This document shows, in pieces, positions 6,866 to 13,580 of a stretch of DNA of 34,095 nucleotides. Location: IMG/VR virus record IMGVR_UViG_3300010042_000017, positions 1 to 34,095 of that record, one strand, 5' to 3'. The DNA comes from a virus. Below the pieces are notes generated by a model. It saw nothing but the letters and a program-made list of their open reading frames with translations, did not search any database and had not been told where the DNA came from. Numbering within the stretch: the stretch's first letter is position 1; every line of letters starts with the position of its first letter. The position numbers and the translations under genes are program-made.

Positions 6866-7828
6866 ATGCAGAATTTTCTCGATGCTCCACAGGCTGCGCT
6901 GGCGTACCTGACAAACCAGGCATATTCGATCAATCCGGTCGTTTATAAAACGAAATTCCCCGAATTGGATTTCGGCAAGCTGGTCTATGTCGATACGAGC
7001 GCTCCCGAGTGGACGCCCGGTATCGTTACGTTCATTTCGAACGGCGTGGGTAAGGCCGAATGGCAAGCCGGCGGCGCCAAGGATGTGCCAAAGGCCGAAG
7101 TTCAGCGCGATATCTCGACCGTCAAGGCGCACATGGCCGCCATTGGTTACGGGTATAATATCGAGGAATTGGGCCAGTCTCAGTTGCTCGGCATGAACCT
7201 TCCCGCCGATAAGGCAATGGCCGCACGTCGCGCCTATCAGGAGTTCATGTGGAACGTATCCCTTACGGGTGACGCCACCAAGAATTTGCTGGGCCTGGCT
7301 AACTCGGCTGGCGTCACCACGGGCACCGCGCCTGCGGATGGCACCGGTTCGGTTACGACATGGTTTGACGGTTCGGGTAACCAGACCAAGACCAGCGCAC
7401 AGATTGTTCGCGACTTTAACGGCATGCTGACCGGCGTCTGGACCGGTTCGCTTACGGTTGAAATGGCGGATACGGTGCTTTTGCCGTACGATATCATTTC
7501 GTATCTTGGCGCAACGCCAATGTCCGGCACAAACAGCGAAACGATCCTTTCGTTCCTGCTTCGCAATAACATCTATACGGCAACCACGGGCCAGACGCTC
7601 CTGATTGTCGGTGTTCTCGGCCTCAACACAGCCGGTTCGGGTTCCACCCGCCGTGCGGTTGCGTACAAGAACGCTCAGGATGTTGTTAAGCTGCACCTTC
7701 CAATGCCGCACAAATTCCTGCCGGTTTATCAGGATGGCGCTTTTGCATACGAAGTGCCCGGCATCTTCCGGACCGCTGGTGTCGAGGTTATCCGCACTGG
7801 CGCATTCCGCTATCTGGACGGGATTTAA
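6866..7828 (+). CDS. major capsid protein, DUF2184 family
   Basis: The protein has 320 residues and its ATG follows AAGGAG. It resembles DUF2184 major capsid proteins, which have the HK97 fold and assemble the shell. Recognisable stretches are the N-terminal Ala-Leu-Ala-Tyr-Leu-Thr-Asn-Gln with an aromatic Tyr-Ser-Ile-Asn, Gly-Tyr-Gly-Tyr-Asn-Ile-Glu-Glu-Leu near residue 95, Ala-Ala-Arg-Arg-Ala-Tyr-Gln-Glu near 118, and a C-terminal Ala-Gly-Val-Glu-Val-Ile-Arg. The gene follows protease and decoration genes as expected. Smooth codon use and strong ribosome binding suggest high expression. A 303-codon antisense frame here is a shadow. Confidence 0.87.
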   Translation: MQNFLDAPQAALAYLTNQAYSINPVVYKTKFPELDFGKLVYVDTSAPEWTPGIVTFISNGVGKAEWQAGGAKDVPKAEVQRDISTVKAHMAAIGYGYNIEELGQSQLLGMNLPADKAMAARRAYQEFMWNVSLTGDATKNLLGLANSAGVTTGTAPADGTGSVTTWFDGSGNQTKTSAQIVRDFNGMLTGVWTGSLTVEMADTVLLPYDIISYLGATPMSGTNSETILSFLLRNNIYTATTGQTLLIVGVLGLNTAGSGSTRRAVAYKNAQDVVKLHLPMPHKFLPVYQDGAFAYEVPGIFRTAGVEVIRTGAFRYLDGI

Positions 7829-7831
7829 ATC

Positions 7832-8128
7832 ATGGCGAAATATACCCTCACGAACATCAGCAACGGTCCTAAGGTTGTTAACAGCACCCCGCCCGTTACG
7901 CTCCAGGTGGGCGAAACCCGCGCGGATCTGGAAATTAACGACGACGAAGCCTTGTCTCAGGGTGGAACGGGCTGGTTCGACGGTTTCGACGGCACCAAGG
8001 GTCTGTCCGGCTATAACAAGGCCGAACTGACCGACATTGCTTTGCTGGAGGGTGTGGAAATTGCACCCACCGCCAATAAGGCCGAGATTGTCGCCGCCAT
8101 CGAAGCGAAGCGCGCCGAAAATAACTAA
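7832..8128 (+). CDS. small head-region protein with C-terminal HeH/LEM-like helix pair
   Basis: The gene encodes 98 residues and starts three bases after the capsid stop. The first 60 residues are beta-rich. The last 35 residues, with Asn-Lys-Ala-Glu-Leu-Thr-Asp-Ile-Ala and Asn-Lys-Ala-Glu-Ile-Val-Ala-Ala-Ile, form two short helices typical of HeH/LEM or Rho-N-like modules found at the ends of small phage head proteins. The role is unknown; a decoration or connector-associated function is possible from its position. The gene is followed immediately by a strong stem-loop. Confidence 0.6.
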   Translation: MAKYTLTNISNGPKVVNSTPPVTLQVGETRADLEINDDEALSQGGTGWFDGFDGTKGLSGYNKAELTDIALLEGVEIAPTANKAEIVAAIEAKRAENN

Positions 8129-8136
8129 GCATACGT

Positions 8137-8162
8137 ACCGGGGTGCCTCACGGTGCCCCGGT
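8137..8162 (+). terminator. stem-loop after the capsid block
   Basis: ACCGGGGTGCC (8137-8147) pairs with GGTGCCCCGGT (8152-8162) over 11 base pairs, counting two G-U pairs, with a TCAC tetraloop. It lies nine bases after the stop of the preceding gene and before the Shine-Dalgarno sequence of the next. No U-tract follows, so it may be a partial terminator or an RNA-processing or stability element rather than a full terminator. Confidence 0.5.
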
Positions 8163-8184
8163 CACGGGCATAAGGGACCGTAAA

Positions 8185-8616
8185 ATGTCGCTCAGTAATT
8201 CAATGGAAAACTACTTGCTGGGGCTGATTTTTAACGGCACCGCAATTCCCAATCTTGCCGACAATGCGGCATCGTCTCCCCTGACGAGCATTTTCATTGC
8301 GCTACACACGGCTGACCCTGGCGAAACCGGCACACAGGCGACCAGTGAGGCGGCATATACTAGCTACGCCCGCGTGGCCGTTGCGCGCACCACAGGCGGT
8401 TTCCCCGCACCATCTGCCGGCGCCATCAGCCCAGCGGCAAATATCGATTTCCCGGCGGGTACGGGCGGTTCGGGCACGGTGACTCATTTCTCGGCGGGTG
8501 CTGCGGTGTCTGGCGCGAGTGTCATTTATTTCAGCGGGACCGTTACGCCAAACATTGTCACGGGTACCGGGATTATTCCTAGACTCACCCCGGCGACAGT
8601 TTTTTCGCTCGATTAA
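8185..8616 (+). CDS. virion protein of the gp80-like / tail-fiber-like class
   Basis: The gene encodes 143 residues from ATG 8185, chosen because AAGGGA lies eight bases upstream; the longer in-frame start at 8143 would lie inside the stem-loop. The protein shows a familiar pattern in phage virion proteins: a helical start (Ser-Asn-Ser-Met-Glu-Asn-Tyr-Leu-Leu), then Phe-Ile-Ala-Leu-His-Thr-Ala-Asp-Pro-Gly, then Tyr-Ala-Arg-Val, and a glycine-rich beta region. These are variously named tail-fiber-like or gp80-like proteins. It is probably structural; its exact location on the particle is unknown. Confidence 0.6.
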   Translation: MSLSNSMENYLLGLIFNGTAIPNLADNAASSPLTSIFIALHTADPGETGTQATSEAAYTSYARVAVARTTGGFPAPSAGAISPAANIDFPAGTGGSGTVTHFSAGAAVSGASVIYFSGTVTPNIVTGTGIIPRLTPATVFSLD

Positions 8617-8649
8617 TTAGTCTGATATTTCATCGTAGGATGGCCCCAC

Positions 8650-8838
8650 ATGTCCAAACCCAAAATATCAGCAGCCGTAGGCACCTCGGCCAATAGCGTC
8701 GGCAACCCCGCGCTTGGACAACGTATTCAGCAAGCCATGTCCGACGCTGTAACTGCGGCGCATGAGGCCGGGATTACCGATGATGCCGAAGTGCGCGAAT
8801 TGATGCTTGCGGCACGGGAAGCCGTAAAGGCCGAGTAG
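8650..8838 (+). CDS. 62-residue hypothetical protein
   Basis: A short gene with GTAGGATGG upstream of its ATG. The N terminus is polar (Ser-Ala-Ala-Val-Gly-Thr-Ser-Ala), and residues 22-62 form a helical, Ala/Glu-rich segment. No domain is recognised. It ends one base before the GTG start of the next gene, which suggests translational coupling. Position among virion genes suggests a small structural or assembly protein, with no direct evidence. Confidence 0.5.
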   Translation: MSKPKISAAVGTSANSVGNPALGQRIQQAMSDAVTAAHEAGITDDAEVRELMLAAREAVKAE

Positions 8839-8839
8839 C

Positions 8840-9712
8840 GTGAATTACGCGGATCTCGTCAAATTTACCACAACGAAAACCGGCACAGGCTTGACGGGCT
8901 GGACGGGGTTTGTCGCGAACGATCAGGGGCGGTTACCTGCCGCTGGTGGCGTCATTGATGGTTTGCCCTATCCCGTCTTTGTTCAGGATAGCAGCGGGCG
9001 TATCGGCGGCACCGGGGTGTTCTCGGCCAGCGGCACGATAATGGCATTCACGCCTGTTACCGGCTCAATGATCACATTGAGCGGCACGGCTGTTGTGTAC
9101 ATTTCGCCGCTCGCATCCAATCTAAACCCCTGGTATTGGGCGCCCCCGCTCGCCTCGTCCGTTTCGCTGCGGTCTGGCGATGCCACCAACGTAACGCTGA
9201 CCGATGATCCGGATGTTGGCCTGATTGCCGAATTGGCCGCTGGCGCTACGACGGGCTATCGGATGCGCGGTTATGAAATCACCGTCCCAGTATCGGGCGA
9301 TTGGTGGGTGGCAATCCGCCTTCAGGCAAACCTCATTCCGCTCTCAAATGCTGGCGGGGTAGGCATCCAGGCATTCGAATCGGCCACGCTTAAATATTAT
9401 GGCCTGCAACTGCAAAGCATCCTGCAGCTTCAGGCCCGTCGCGGTCAAATTGACGGCTTAACCGGGGCTGGTGCGACAACATTCACCACCACGGCAGGGC
9501 CTACCGCGTTCTTGCGGGTCACCTATAATTCCGCTGCGACGACATACACGCTAGCGTATTCGATCAGCGGAAAAAAATGGGTCAACATAGAGACCAGCCC
9601 AGCGCTCGGGTACATGACGACAAAGGCCGACAAGTGCTTCATCGGGATCATGCAGAACGATAACAGCGTTGCCCAGTCGTTTGTGGTTGATCATTTGAGC
9701 AAGAGCTTCTGA
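8840..9712 (+). CDS. concanavalin/LamG-like virion protein
   Basis: The protein has 290 residues from a GTG start one base after the preceding stop. It is almost wholly beta-strand in pattern. Residues about 100-290 resemble a concanavalin-like lectin fold: Trp-Trp-Val-Ala-Ile-Arg-Leu, Phe-Leu-Arg-Val-Thr-Tyr, Tyr-Ser-Ile-Ser-Gly-Lys-Lys-Trp and a closing Phe-Val-Val-Asp-His. Such domains are common in phage fibers and head decorations that bind glycans. The gene overlaps the next start by one base (TGATG). No enzymatic motif is seen, so glycan binding is an inference from fold. Confidence 0.6.
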   Translation: MNYADLVKFTTTKTGTGLTGWTGFVANDQGRLPAAGGVIDGLPYPVFVQDSSGRIGGTGVFSASGTIMAFTPVTGSMITLSGTAVVYISPLASNLNPWYWAPPLASSVSLRSGDATNVTLTDDPDVGLIAELAAGATTGYRMRGYEITVPVSGDWWVAIRLQANLIPLSNAGGVGIQAFESATLKYYGLQLQSILQLQARRGQIDGLTGAGATTFTTTAGPTAFLRVTYNSAATTYTLAYSISGKKWVNIETSPALGYMTTKADKCFIGIMQNDNSVAQSFVVDHLSKSF

Positions 9713-10107
9713 TGCGCATTGCCCTCATCCGCACAAGTGACCGCACTGTTTGCCAGATTTGCGAGCTTGGAAGCGAGGTTTTTCCCGTTGGCGTTGACGT
9801 CGAATATTTGACCGAAGCTGATTGGGTCGATGAACCGCAAGACGGCGCGATCTGGAACGGCGAACGTCCCGCGCAATTCAGCATGCCGGTGCCGAGCAAA
9901 GTATCCAAGATGCAAATTCGCAACGCGCTTTGGGATTTGGGCGTCATGCCGGGGGTAAAAGCGTATCTTGCGCAGGCAGACGGGCGGACAAATGATGCAT
10001 GGGATTGTGCCGATTACATCAGCTATGACGATCCGCTCATCAACATTGCAGCCCAAGCCCTCAACATCGATAAGGATGCGCTGTTTCTCTTAGCCGCTGC
10101 TAGTTAA
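9712..10107 (+). CDS. hypothetical protein, possible fiber-assembly partner
   Basis: The gene encodes 131 residues with its ATG overlapping the end of the lectin-like gene. The first half is beta-rich with aromatic and acidic residues. The second half contains a helix (Ser-Lys-Met-Gln-Ile-Arg-Asn-Ala-Leu) and Trp-Asp-Cys-Ala-Asp-Tyr. This resembles the C-terminal part of small tail-fiber assembly or tail-appendage proteins in which an alpha-helical segment follows the fiber gene. The resemblance is weak. Direct adjacency to a fiber-like gene supports a partner role. Confidence 0.45.
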   Translation: MRIALIRTSDRTVCQICELGSEVFPVGVDVEYLTEADWVDEPQDGAIWNGERPAQFSMPVPSKVSKMQIRNALWDLGVMPGVKAYLAQADGRTNDAWDCADYISYDDPLINIAAQALNIDKDALFLLAAAS

Positions 10108-11001
10108 ATGCCCGGCTTCAACGGCATTGGCTTCGACCAGATCGGCGGCAGTGTCGTTGCGGGTGCTACGATATCGGCCGCAGTTGGCAGTGCAAGCGGT
10201 GCCAGCACAGTTACAGCCATTGGACGTGCTCTTGCTCCAGCGATCGGTGCGGCAAGCGGCACAAATACCACCACAGCGGTCGGTCGTGCACTCAAACCGG
10301 GCGTAGGCGCCGCCCCAGCCACAGGTGCCGCAACTGCAACCGGTCGGGGCGTACGACCGGGCATTGGTGCGGCACCCGCAACCGGAACGGCCCTGGCCAC
10401 AGGTCGCGCGGTCGCACCGGCAATTGGTGCAGCGAGCGGTACGGGTGATGCGAGCGGGTCCAGTGGTGGGTCAACGGTATCCTCGGCGGTTGGCGCGGCC
10501 AGCGCAACCGGTACGGCAACAGCCACAGCCGCCGGTGTTGCCCCAGCTACAGGTGCCGCCAGCGCAACCGGCACGGCAAGTGCTACAGCGCGAGGCGTTG
10601 CGCCCGGCGTGGGCAGTACGGCCGCCAGTGGTACAGCAACAGCCGCAGCCGCCGGTATCGCCCCGGCGGTCGGTACTGCTGCCGGCACGGGCAACGCAAG
10701 CGGCGTTGCGCCGGGTGTCATAATTTCATCCGCTGTCGGCACGGCCAGTGCGAGCGGTGCAGCAACGGCCACGGGTCGCGCGTATGCGACTGGCGTGGGT
10801 ATCTCCGCAGGGTTTGGCGTTGCGGTCGGTTTTGGGTCGTCGATATTCGCTGCTGTCGGTATTGCGGGCGGTGTCGGCACGGCCTATGCGTTGAGCGGAG
10901 AAGGTTTGCCCGTTCCGCCCCGCCGGACGGCATATAGTGGAGCGCGCGGCGGGCTGGCGGTGTCGGCATCTCGCAATCGTACCGCGTATAGTGTAGGATA
11001 A
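10108..11001 (+). CDS. Gly/Ala/Thr repeat protein of twelve 20-residue units
   Basis: The protein has 297 residues. Residues 25-266 consist of about twelve units of 20 residues (two of them 22) with the consensus Ala/Gly-Val/Ile-Gly-Ala-Ala-Ser-Ala-Thr-Gly-Thr-Ala-Thr-Ala-Thr-Gly-Arg-Gly-Val-Ala-Pro. The regular alternation of small residues suggests a stacked, fibrous or polyglycine-like structure. The last 31 residues break the pattern, are basic, and carry Arg-Thr-Ala-Tyr-Ser twice. It starts directly after the preceding gene's stop and precedes a fiber-adaptor-like gene, so a fiber or appendage protein is likely. I know no named family with this unit. Confidence 0.6.
   Translation: MPGFNGIGFDQIGGSVVAGATISAAVGSASGASTVTAIGRALAPAIGAASGTNTTTAVGRALKPGVGAAPATGAATATGRGVRPGIGAAPATGTALATGRAVAPAIGAASGTGDASGSSGGSTVSSAVGAASATGTATATAAGVAPATGAASATGTASATARGVAPGVGSTAASGTATAAAAGIAPAVGTAAGTGNASGVAPGVIISSAVGTASASGAATATGRAYATGVGISAGFGVAVGFGSSIFAAVGIAGGVGTAYALSGEGLPVPPRRTAYSGARGGLAVSASRNRTAYSVG
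10180..10905 (+). repeat. in-frame repeat array, period about 60 bp
   Basis: The coding repeats of the Gly/Ala protein form a DNA array with a 60-bp period and two 66-bp units. Copies have diverged at codon level. GC-rich periodicity keeps an antisense frame open over most of the array (10104-10880), which is not a gene. Arrays of this kind can change copy number by slippage. Confidence 0.7.
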
Positions 11002-11005
11002 TCAT

Positions 11006-11743
11006 ATGGCTATTACATGGCGCTCCAAAGACCCCGACGAAATTGATACACGGCGCCATGATTTTACGGCGTTTATGGATCCGGGCGAAGGGGTCGTTTC
11101 CTACACCGCGATTGTAATTGCCGGTACGGTGATTATGAACAACCCGCTCCCGAGCGTGGCATTTACCGATACCTATGCCGATTATATGCTTGCGGGCGGT
11201 GTCGATGGCGAAACAGCCGTGTTCGACGTGGCAATTGTCACCGACGCGGGCCGCCGTCTCGATGAAACAATCATCATGGGTGTGGTCAGCACGTACCAGC
11301 CCGTCGGTGTCCCCGGTTACGTGCAGCCCAGCGTTGCGGATTTGATCACGCGTTATCCGTCATTTGCGGCGGTGTCACCTGAGACAATCCAGGCGTATTT
11401 GACCGATGCGGCGCGTGATGTGGACGAGACGTGGACCGAGGGTGATTTTACACGGGCAATTATTGTCCGCGCGTGCGATTTGATGACTGCGCAAGGCATT
11501 GGTGTCAGTGAGGCTGGTGCAGCGCTCGGGTCGGGTCTGGCAAGCGTAAAAAGCGGCACGTTATCGGTCAGTTATAGCAGCGATGCGCAACGTGACGCGG
11601 CGGCCGGTATCAGCATTTATAGCCGTCTATGGGCGGAATTGGTCCAGAAAAACAAGGGCGGCCCGCGCGTCACCGTGCCAATATCGCTCGGATCCGGTTG
11701 CGTATTTCCCGCGCACGACTCGCCTTTGTTCGGTCATTATTAA
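11006..11743 (+). CDS. fusion of a fiber-tail-adaptor-like domain and a DUF4054 head-tail connector
   Basis: The protein has 245 residues and its ATG has AGGAT seven bases upstream. Residues 1 to about 95 match the small Ig-like protein found beside fiber genes: Trp-Arg-Ser-Lys-Asp-Pro-Asp-Glu at the start, a strand ending Tyr-Met-Leu-Ala-Gly-Gly, and Thr-Asp-Ala-Gly-Arg-Arg-Leu-Asp-Glu. Residues about 108-245 match DUF4054, a gp6-like head-tail connector: Thr-Arg-Tyr-Pro-Ser-Phe, Ala-Ala-Arg-Asp-Val-Asp, and Ser-Val-Lys-Ser-Gly-Thr-Leu-Ser-Val. These are usually separate proteins. The gene converges with the next cassette, sharing overlapping stop codons. Confidence 0.7.
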   Translation: MAITWRSKDPDEIDTRRHDFTAFMDPGEGVVSYTAIVIAGTVIMNNPLPSVAFTDTYADYMLAGGVDGETAVFDVAIVTDAGRRLDETIIMGVVSTYQPVGVPGYVQPSVADLITRYPSFAAVSPETIQAYLTDAARDVDETWTEGDFTRAIIVRACDLMTAQGIGVSEAGAALGSGLASVKSGTLSVSYSSDAQRDAAAGISIYSRLWAELVQKNKGGPRVTVPISLGSGCVFPAHDSPLFGHY

Positions 11744-12291
11744 GATATAGTGGCGGTAAATATGGTACGTGGGGTAACGCACCACTCAATGTCGCACACT
11801 TTTGAAAACGTCTCGTCCGTACATACCCGATAAATGGCCCGCGTCATTCCGTATCTGTCAATTTGCCAAGTGAACGGGCCAATTTCGCGCCCCATTGACA
11901 TTTTCATAACGTCAAGCGCGCTTTGTGGCTGGCCGCTTACGACATAATCGCCGGGCACCACGGCGGGCCGCATCCGCTTAATCTGGACGGTAAATTCTTC
12001 AGTTGCGCCGCGATCGTCAGCCTCGGGCTTGCGGAATGATTGAGCGTTGAAGGCGTGTACGCCGGGGTATTCGTTAAATTGCAAATACCAGCCGGGCGTA
12101 CCGTCACATAGCGCATTGCCGGCGGTTACGTTTCGCACACGGCAAATGTCGTTCATTTTTGGACCTTCGCCCGGAAAATATCCGTACCATGTGCCGTCAG
12201 CAATACAAACGGCCAAATCCCCAACGCGCCAATCCTCATTGATCGGTGGGCGCTTTTGCTCAGGTGGCTGGGGACGTTTGAAGGGCCACAT
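11740..12291 (-). CDS. hypothetical protein, last gene of the second minus-strand cassette
   Basis: The gene encodes 183 residues from ATG 12291, chosen because AGGAGA lies nine bases upstream on the minus strand; the in-frame extension to 12402 lies inside the neighbouring gene. The central segment Arg-Val-Gly-Asp-Leu-Ala-Val-Cys-Ile, then a Gly-Pro turn, then Trp-Tyr-Leu-Gln-Phe and Ala-Gln-Ser-Phe-Arg-Lys-Pro resembles a beta-barrel-like module widespread in small accessory phage proteins of unknown function. The N terminus is basic and Pro-rich. Its stop overlaps that of the convergent connector gene by four bases. Confidence 0.65.
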   Translation of the reverse strand: MWPFKRPQPPEQKRPPINEDWRVGDLAVCIADGTWYGYFPGEGPKMNDICRVRNVTAGNALCDGTPGWYLQFNEYPGVHAFNAQSFRKPEADDRGATEEFTVQIKRMRPAVVPGDYVVSGQPQSALDVMKMSMGREIGPFTWQIDRYGMTRAIYRVCTDETFSKVCDIEWCVTPRTIFTATIS

Positions 12292-12292
12292 G

Positions 12293-12640
12293 TTAGGTGT
12301 CTCCTGTACGGGCGCGGGTGATGGCGGCGCGGATGAGGGCGACAACACGAACATCCTCTGCATCGTGAATTCCGTTGATCGTAATTTCAGCGAAGGGGCC
12401 AAAGTGTTTTTCAGCGGCCTCCAGCGCTTCCAGCAATTGCGGTGCGGCGGCGATAAGGCGGGCGTTGGCGTGTATCTCTTTGTCGCCTCGCGCCGAGCGC
12501 CAGTATGTCTGCACGAAGCCGTCCCAGTGGACGATACCGCAATCGTGCTCGTCTGAGAAAACGCCGGGGCGCCCGCTCAATGGATTGCCGGCATCATCGA
12601 TAATGACGCGCCATGGCCCCGGAGTATGCGCCCCGCTCAT
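12293..12640 (-). CDS. small phage protein with Thr-Pro-Gly-Pro-Trp start and Asn-Ala-Arg-Leu-Ile motif
   Basis: The gene encodes 115 residues. The N terminus His-Thr-Pro-Gly-Pro-Trp and the later Ala-Asn-Ala-Arg-Leu-Ile-Ala-Ala-Ala-Pro-Gln-Leu-Leu-Glu-Ala-Leu are a well-known pair of motifs in hypothetical phage proteins of about this length. The family has no established function. Its ATG overlaps the upstream gene's stop (ATGA, 12640-12637), and its own stop is one base from the next start, so the three genes of this cassette are co-translated. Confidence 0.75.
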   Translation of the reverse strand: MSGAHTPGPWRVIIDDAGNPLSGRPGVFSDEHDCGIVHWDGFVQTYWRSARGDKEIHANARLIAAAPQLLEALEAAEKHFGPFAEITINGIHDAEDVRVVALIRAAITRARTGDT

Positions 12641-12894
12641 GATGCTGGGCTCGTGGGGGTGGAGACCTCTTGGTGCACAAGCGCCAAGGTTCGTTCACGG
12701 GCTTCGTCGCGAGACAGCCCACGATTGAGGAACATCACATGAGCTTCAGCATCACGTCGATCACCCCAGTGATGGCAGGGGACGAAGGTTCCATGGTGCG
12801 GGCCACGAAGGATGTAGCCGACTGAAGTCCAGCCTACGTTAAAGTCGCAGGGCTTGGTCTCCCACGGTAAGCTGTCGTCTGGCCTGTTGCCCAT
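12637..12894 (-). CDS. hypothetical protein, first gene of the second minus-strand cassette
   Basis: The gene encodes 85 residues. ATG 12894 is preceded on the minus strand by GGAGATACGAG, a usable Shine-Dalgarno sequence. The middle of the protein is rich in His, Trp and Gly (His-His-Gly-Thr-Phe-Val-Pro-Cys-His-His-Trp), which could bind metal. The second half is a helix with Arg-Asp-Glu-Ala-Arg-Glu-Arg. No family is recognised. A promoter reading from the dyad at 12943-12958 (TTGACG, 14 bases, TATAGA) lies about 40 bases upstream. Confidence 0.65.
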   Translation of the reverse strand: MGNRPDDSLPWETKPCDFNVGWTSVGYILRGPHHGTFVPCHHWGDRRDAEAHVMFLNRGLSRDEARERTLALVHQEVSTPTSPAS

Positions 12895-12942
12895 CTCGTA
12901 TCTCCGTCAGGCTGGGTGCCTGTGCGAATCACTCTATATAAT

Positions 12943-12993
12943 TTGACGCAACCGTCAACCCCTATAATTGCACCCGTGCGTGCGGCATGATAC
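12943..12993. promoter_or_regulatory. TTGAC-N6-GTCAA dyad (copy 2) with divergent promoters
   Basis: The dyad occupies 12943-12958. On the minus strand TTGACG is followed after 14 bases by TATAGA, for the cassette starting at 12894. On the + strand TATAAT (12963-12968) runs into TTGCAC (12968-12973), a -35 candidate starting 25 bases after the dyad, with TGATAC at 12988-12993. TGATAC ends nine bases before the ATG at 13003, which has no Shine-Dalgarno sequence. The layout matches the 5217 and 13500 copies. Confidence 0.6.
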
Positions 12994-13002
12994 ACCCTCG
13001 CC

Positions 13003-13350
13003 ATGACGCTACAATCCATCATATCCGGCGCGCTATTGTCCGCACTGCCCCCGCTTTATCCTGAAGGCGTGTTGATCCGCGTGATTCGCACCGAGCAGCC
13101 TAATGGTGATGTTACAATCGTTACCCAATCACAGGCGGTTAAGGTGCAGCGCGAACCGGCAACGGAACGCATGCGCCAGGCGGCGGGCTATACCGATCGC
13201 GATACGGCTTTGATCGTTTTGCAGACTGGCGGTGTGCAGATAACCACCGATGACCAGATCACGGATGCCGAGGGCACCACATGGGCGGTCGCATCGGCTG
13301 AATACGACGCAGCGTTGTCGCATTGGGTGGTTCACGGTCAACCCGCTTAA
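13003..13350 (+). CDS. putative head closure / neck protein
   Basis: The gene encodes 115 residues. It has a helical start (Ser-Ile-Ile-Ser-Gly-Ala-Leu-Leu-Ser-Ala-Leu), then Gly-Val-Leu-Ile-Arg-Val-Ile-Arg, and a beta-rich second half with Val-Gln-Ile-Thr-Thr-Asp-Asp-Gln and Trp-Ala-Val-Ala-Ser-Ala. This layout is like the stopper proteins that follow DUF4054 connectors. It resumes the + strand head-to-tail gene order after the minus-strand cassette. The assignment rests mostly on order and length. Its ATG has no Shine-Dalgarno sequence but sits just behind a promoter-like TGATAC. Confidence 0.5.
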   Translation: MTLQSIISGALLSALPPLYPEGVLIRVIRTEQPNGDVTIVTQSQAVKVQREPATERMRQAAGYTDRDTALIVLQTGGVQITTDDQITDAEGTTWAVASAEYDAALSHWVVHGQPA

Positions 13351-13361
13351 TTTGCCCCGTT

Positions 13362-13428
13362 GTTAGACTTTTGGGTGGGTACTTAATCCGCCGATCCCGG
13401 GCCACCTTTGATACTTCCGCAGTCTAAC
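13362..13428. other. structured 67-base element in a 230-base non-coding gap
   Basis: GTTAGAC (13362-13368) and GTCTAAC (13422-13428) form a perfect 7-bp closing stem. Inside it, GGTGGGT (13374-13380) pairs with ATCCGCC (13386-13392) over seven pairs including two G-U, with loop ACTTA. The gap 13351-13580 holds no convincing gene. The element is not a tRNA: it has no T-loop motif and the arm lengths do not fit. It could be a small RNA, a processing signal or a weak terminator. Confidence 0.4.
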
Positions 13429-13499
13429 CATTATCAACAGTCGTGGGGCCGCCGTCTGCTTATGAATCCCAGGGCGGTGTGAAACGATGCTGCGCGCGG

Positions 13500-13553
13500 T
13501 TGACGGTATTGTCAATCTATATAATTGCCGCCCGCCTCGCACGGTGCTATACC
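13500..13553 (+). promoter_or_regulatory. TTGAC-N6-GTCAA dyad (copy 3) and promoter for the gene at 13581
   Basis: The dyad is at 13500-13515, followed by TATAAT at 13520-13525 running into TTGCCG (13525-13530), which starts 25 bases after the dyad. TATACC lies at 13548-13553, 17 bases after TTGCCG, an ideal -35/-10 spacing. The downstream gene starts at 13581 with a clear Shine-Dalgarno sequence. No minus-strand gene lies to the left, so this copy serves only the + strand. Confidence 0.6.
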
Positions 13554-13580
13554 GTCCGCAACTTTACACGGAGCAAAATC

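Noticed and set aside
6800-7711. 303-codon minus-strand frame over the major capsid gene
   Set aside because: It lies entirely opposite a well-supported capsid gene, has no Shine-Dalgarno sequence, and its product shows no recognisable pattern.
10104-10880. 258-codon minus-strand frame over the repeat protein
   Set aside because: It is the mirror of the GC-periodic repeat array. Its product is a Pro/Ala/Val alternation with no start signal, and the + strand frame is coupled to both neighbours.
13362-13428. Possible tRNA gene
   Set aside because: The 7-bp closing stem looks like an acceptor stem, but there is no T-loop sequence, the arms have wrong lengths, and no anticodon arm can be drawn.
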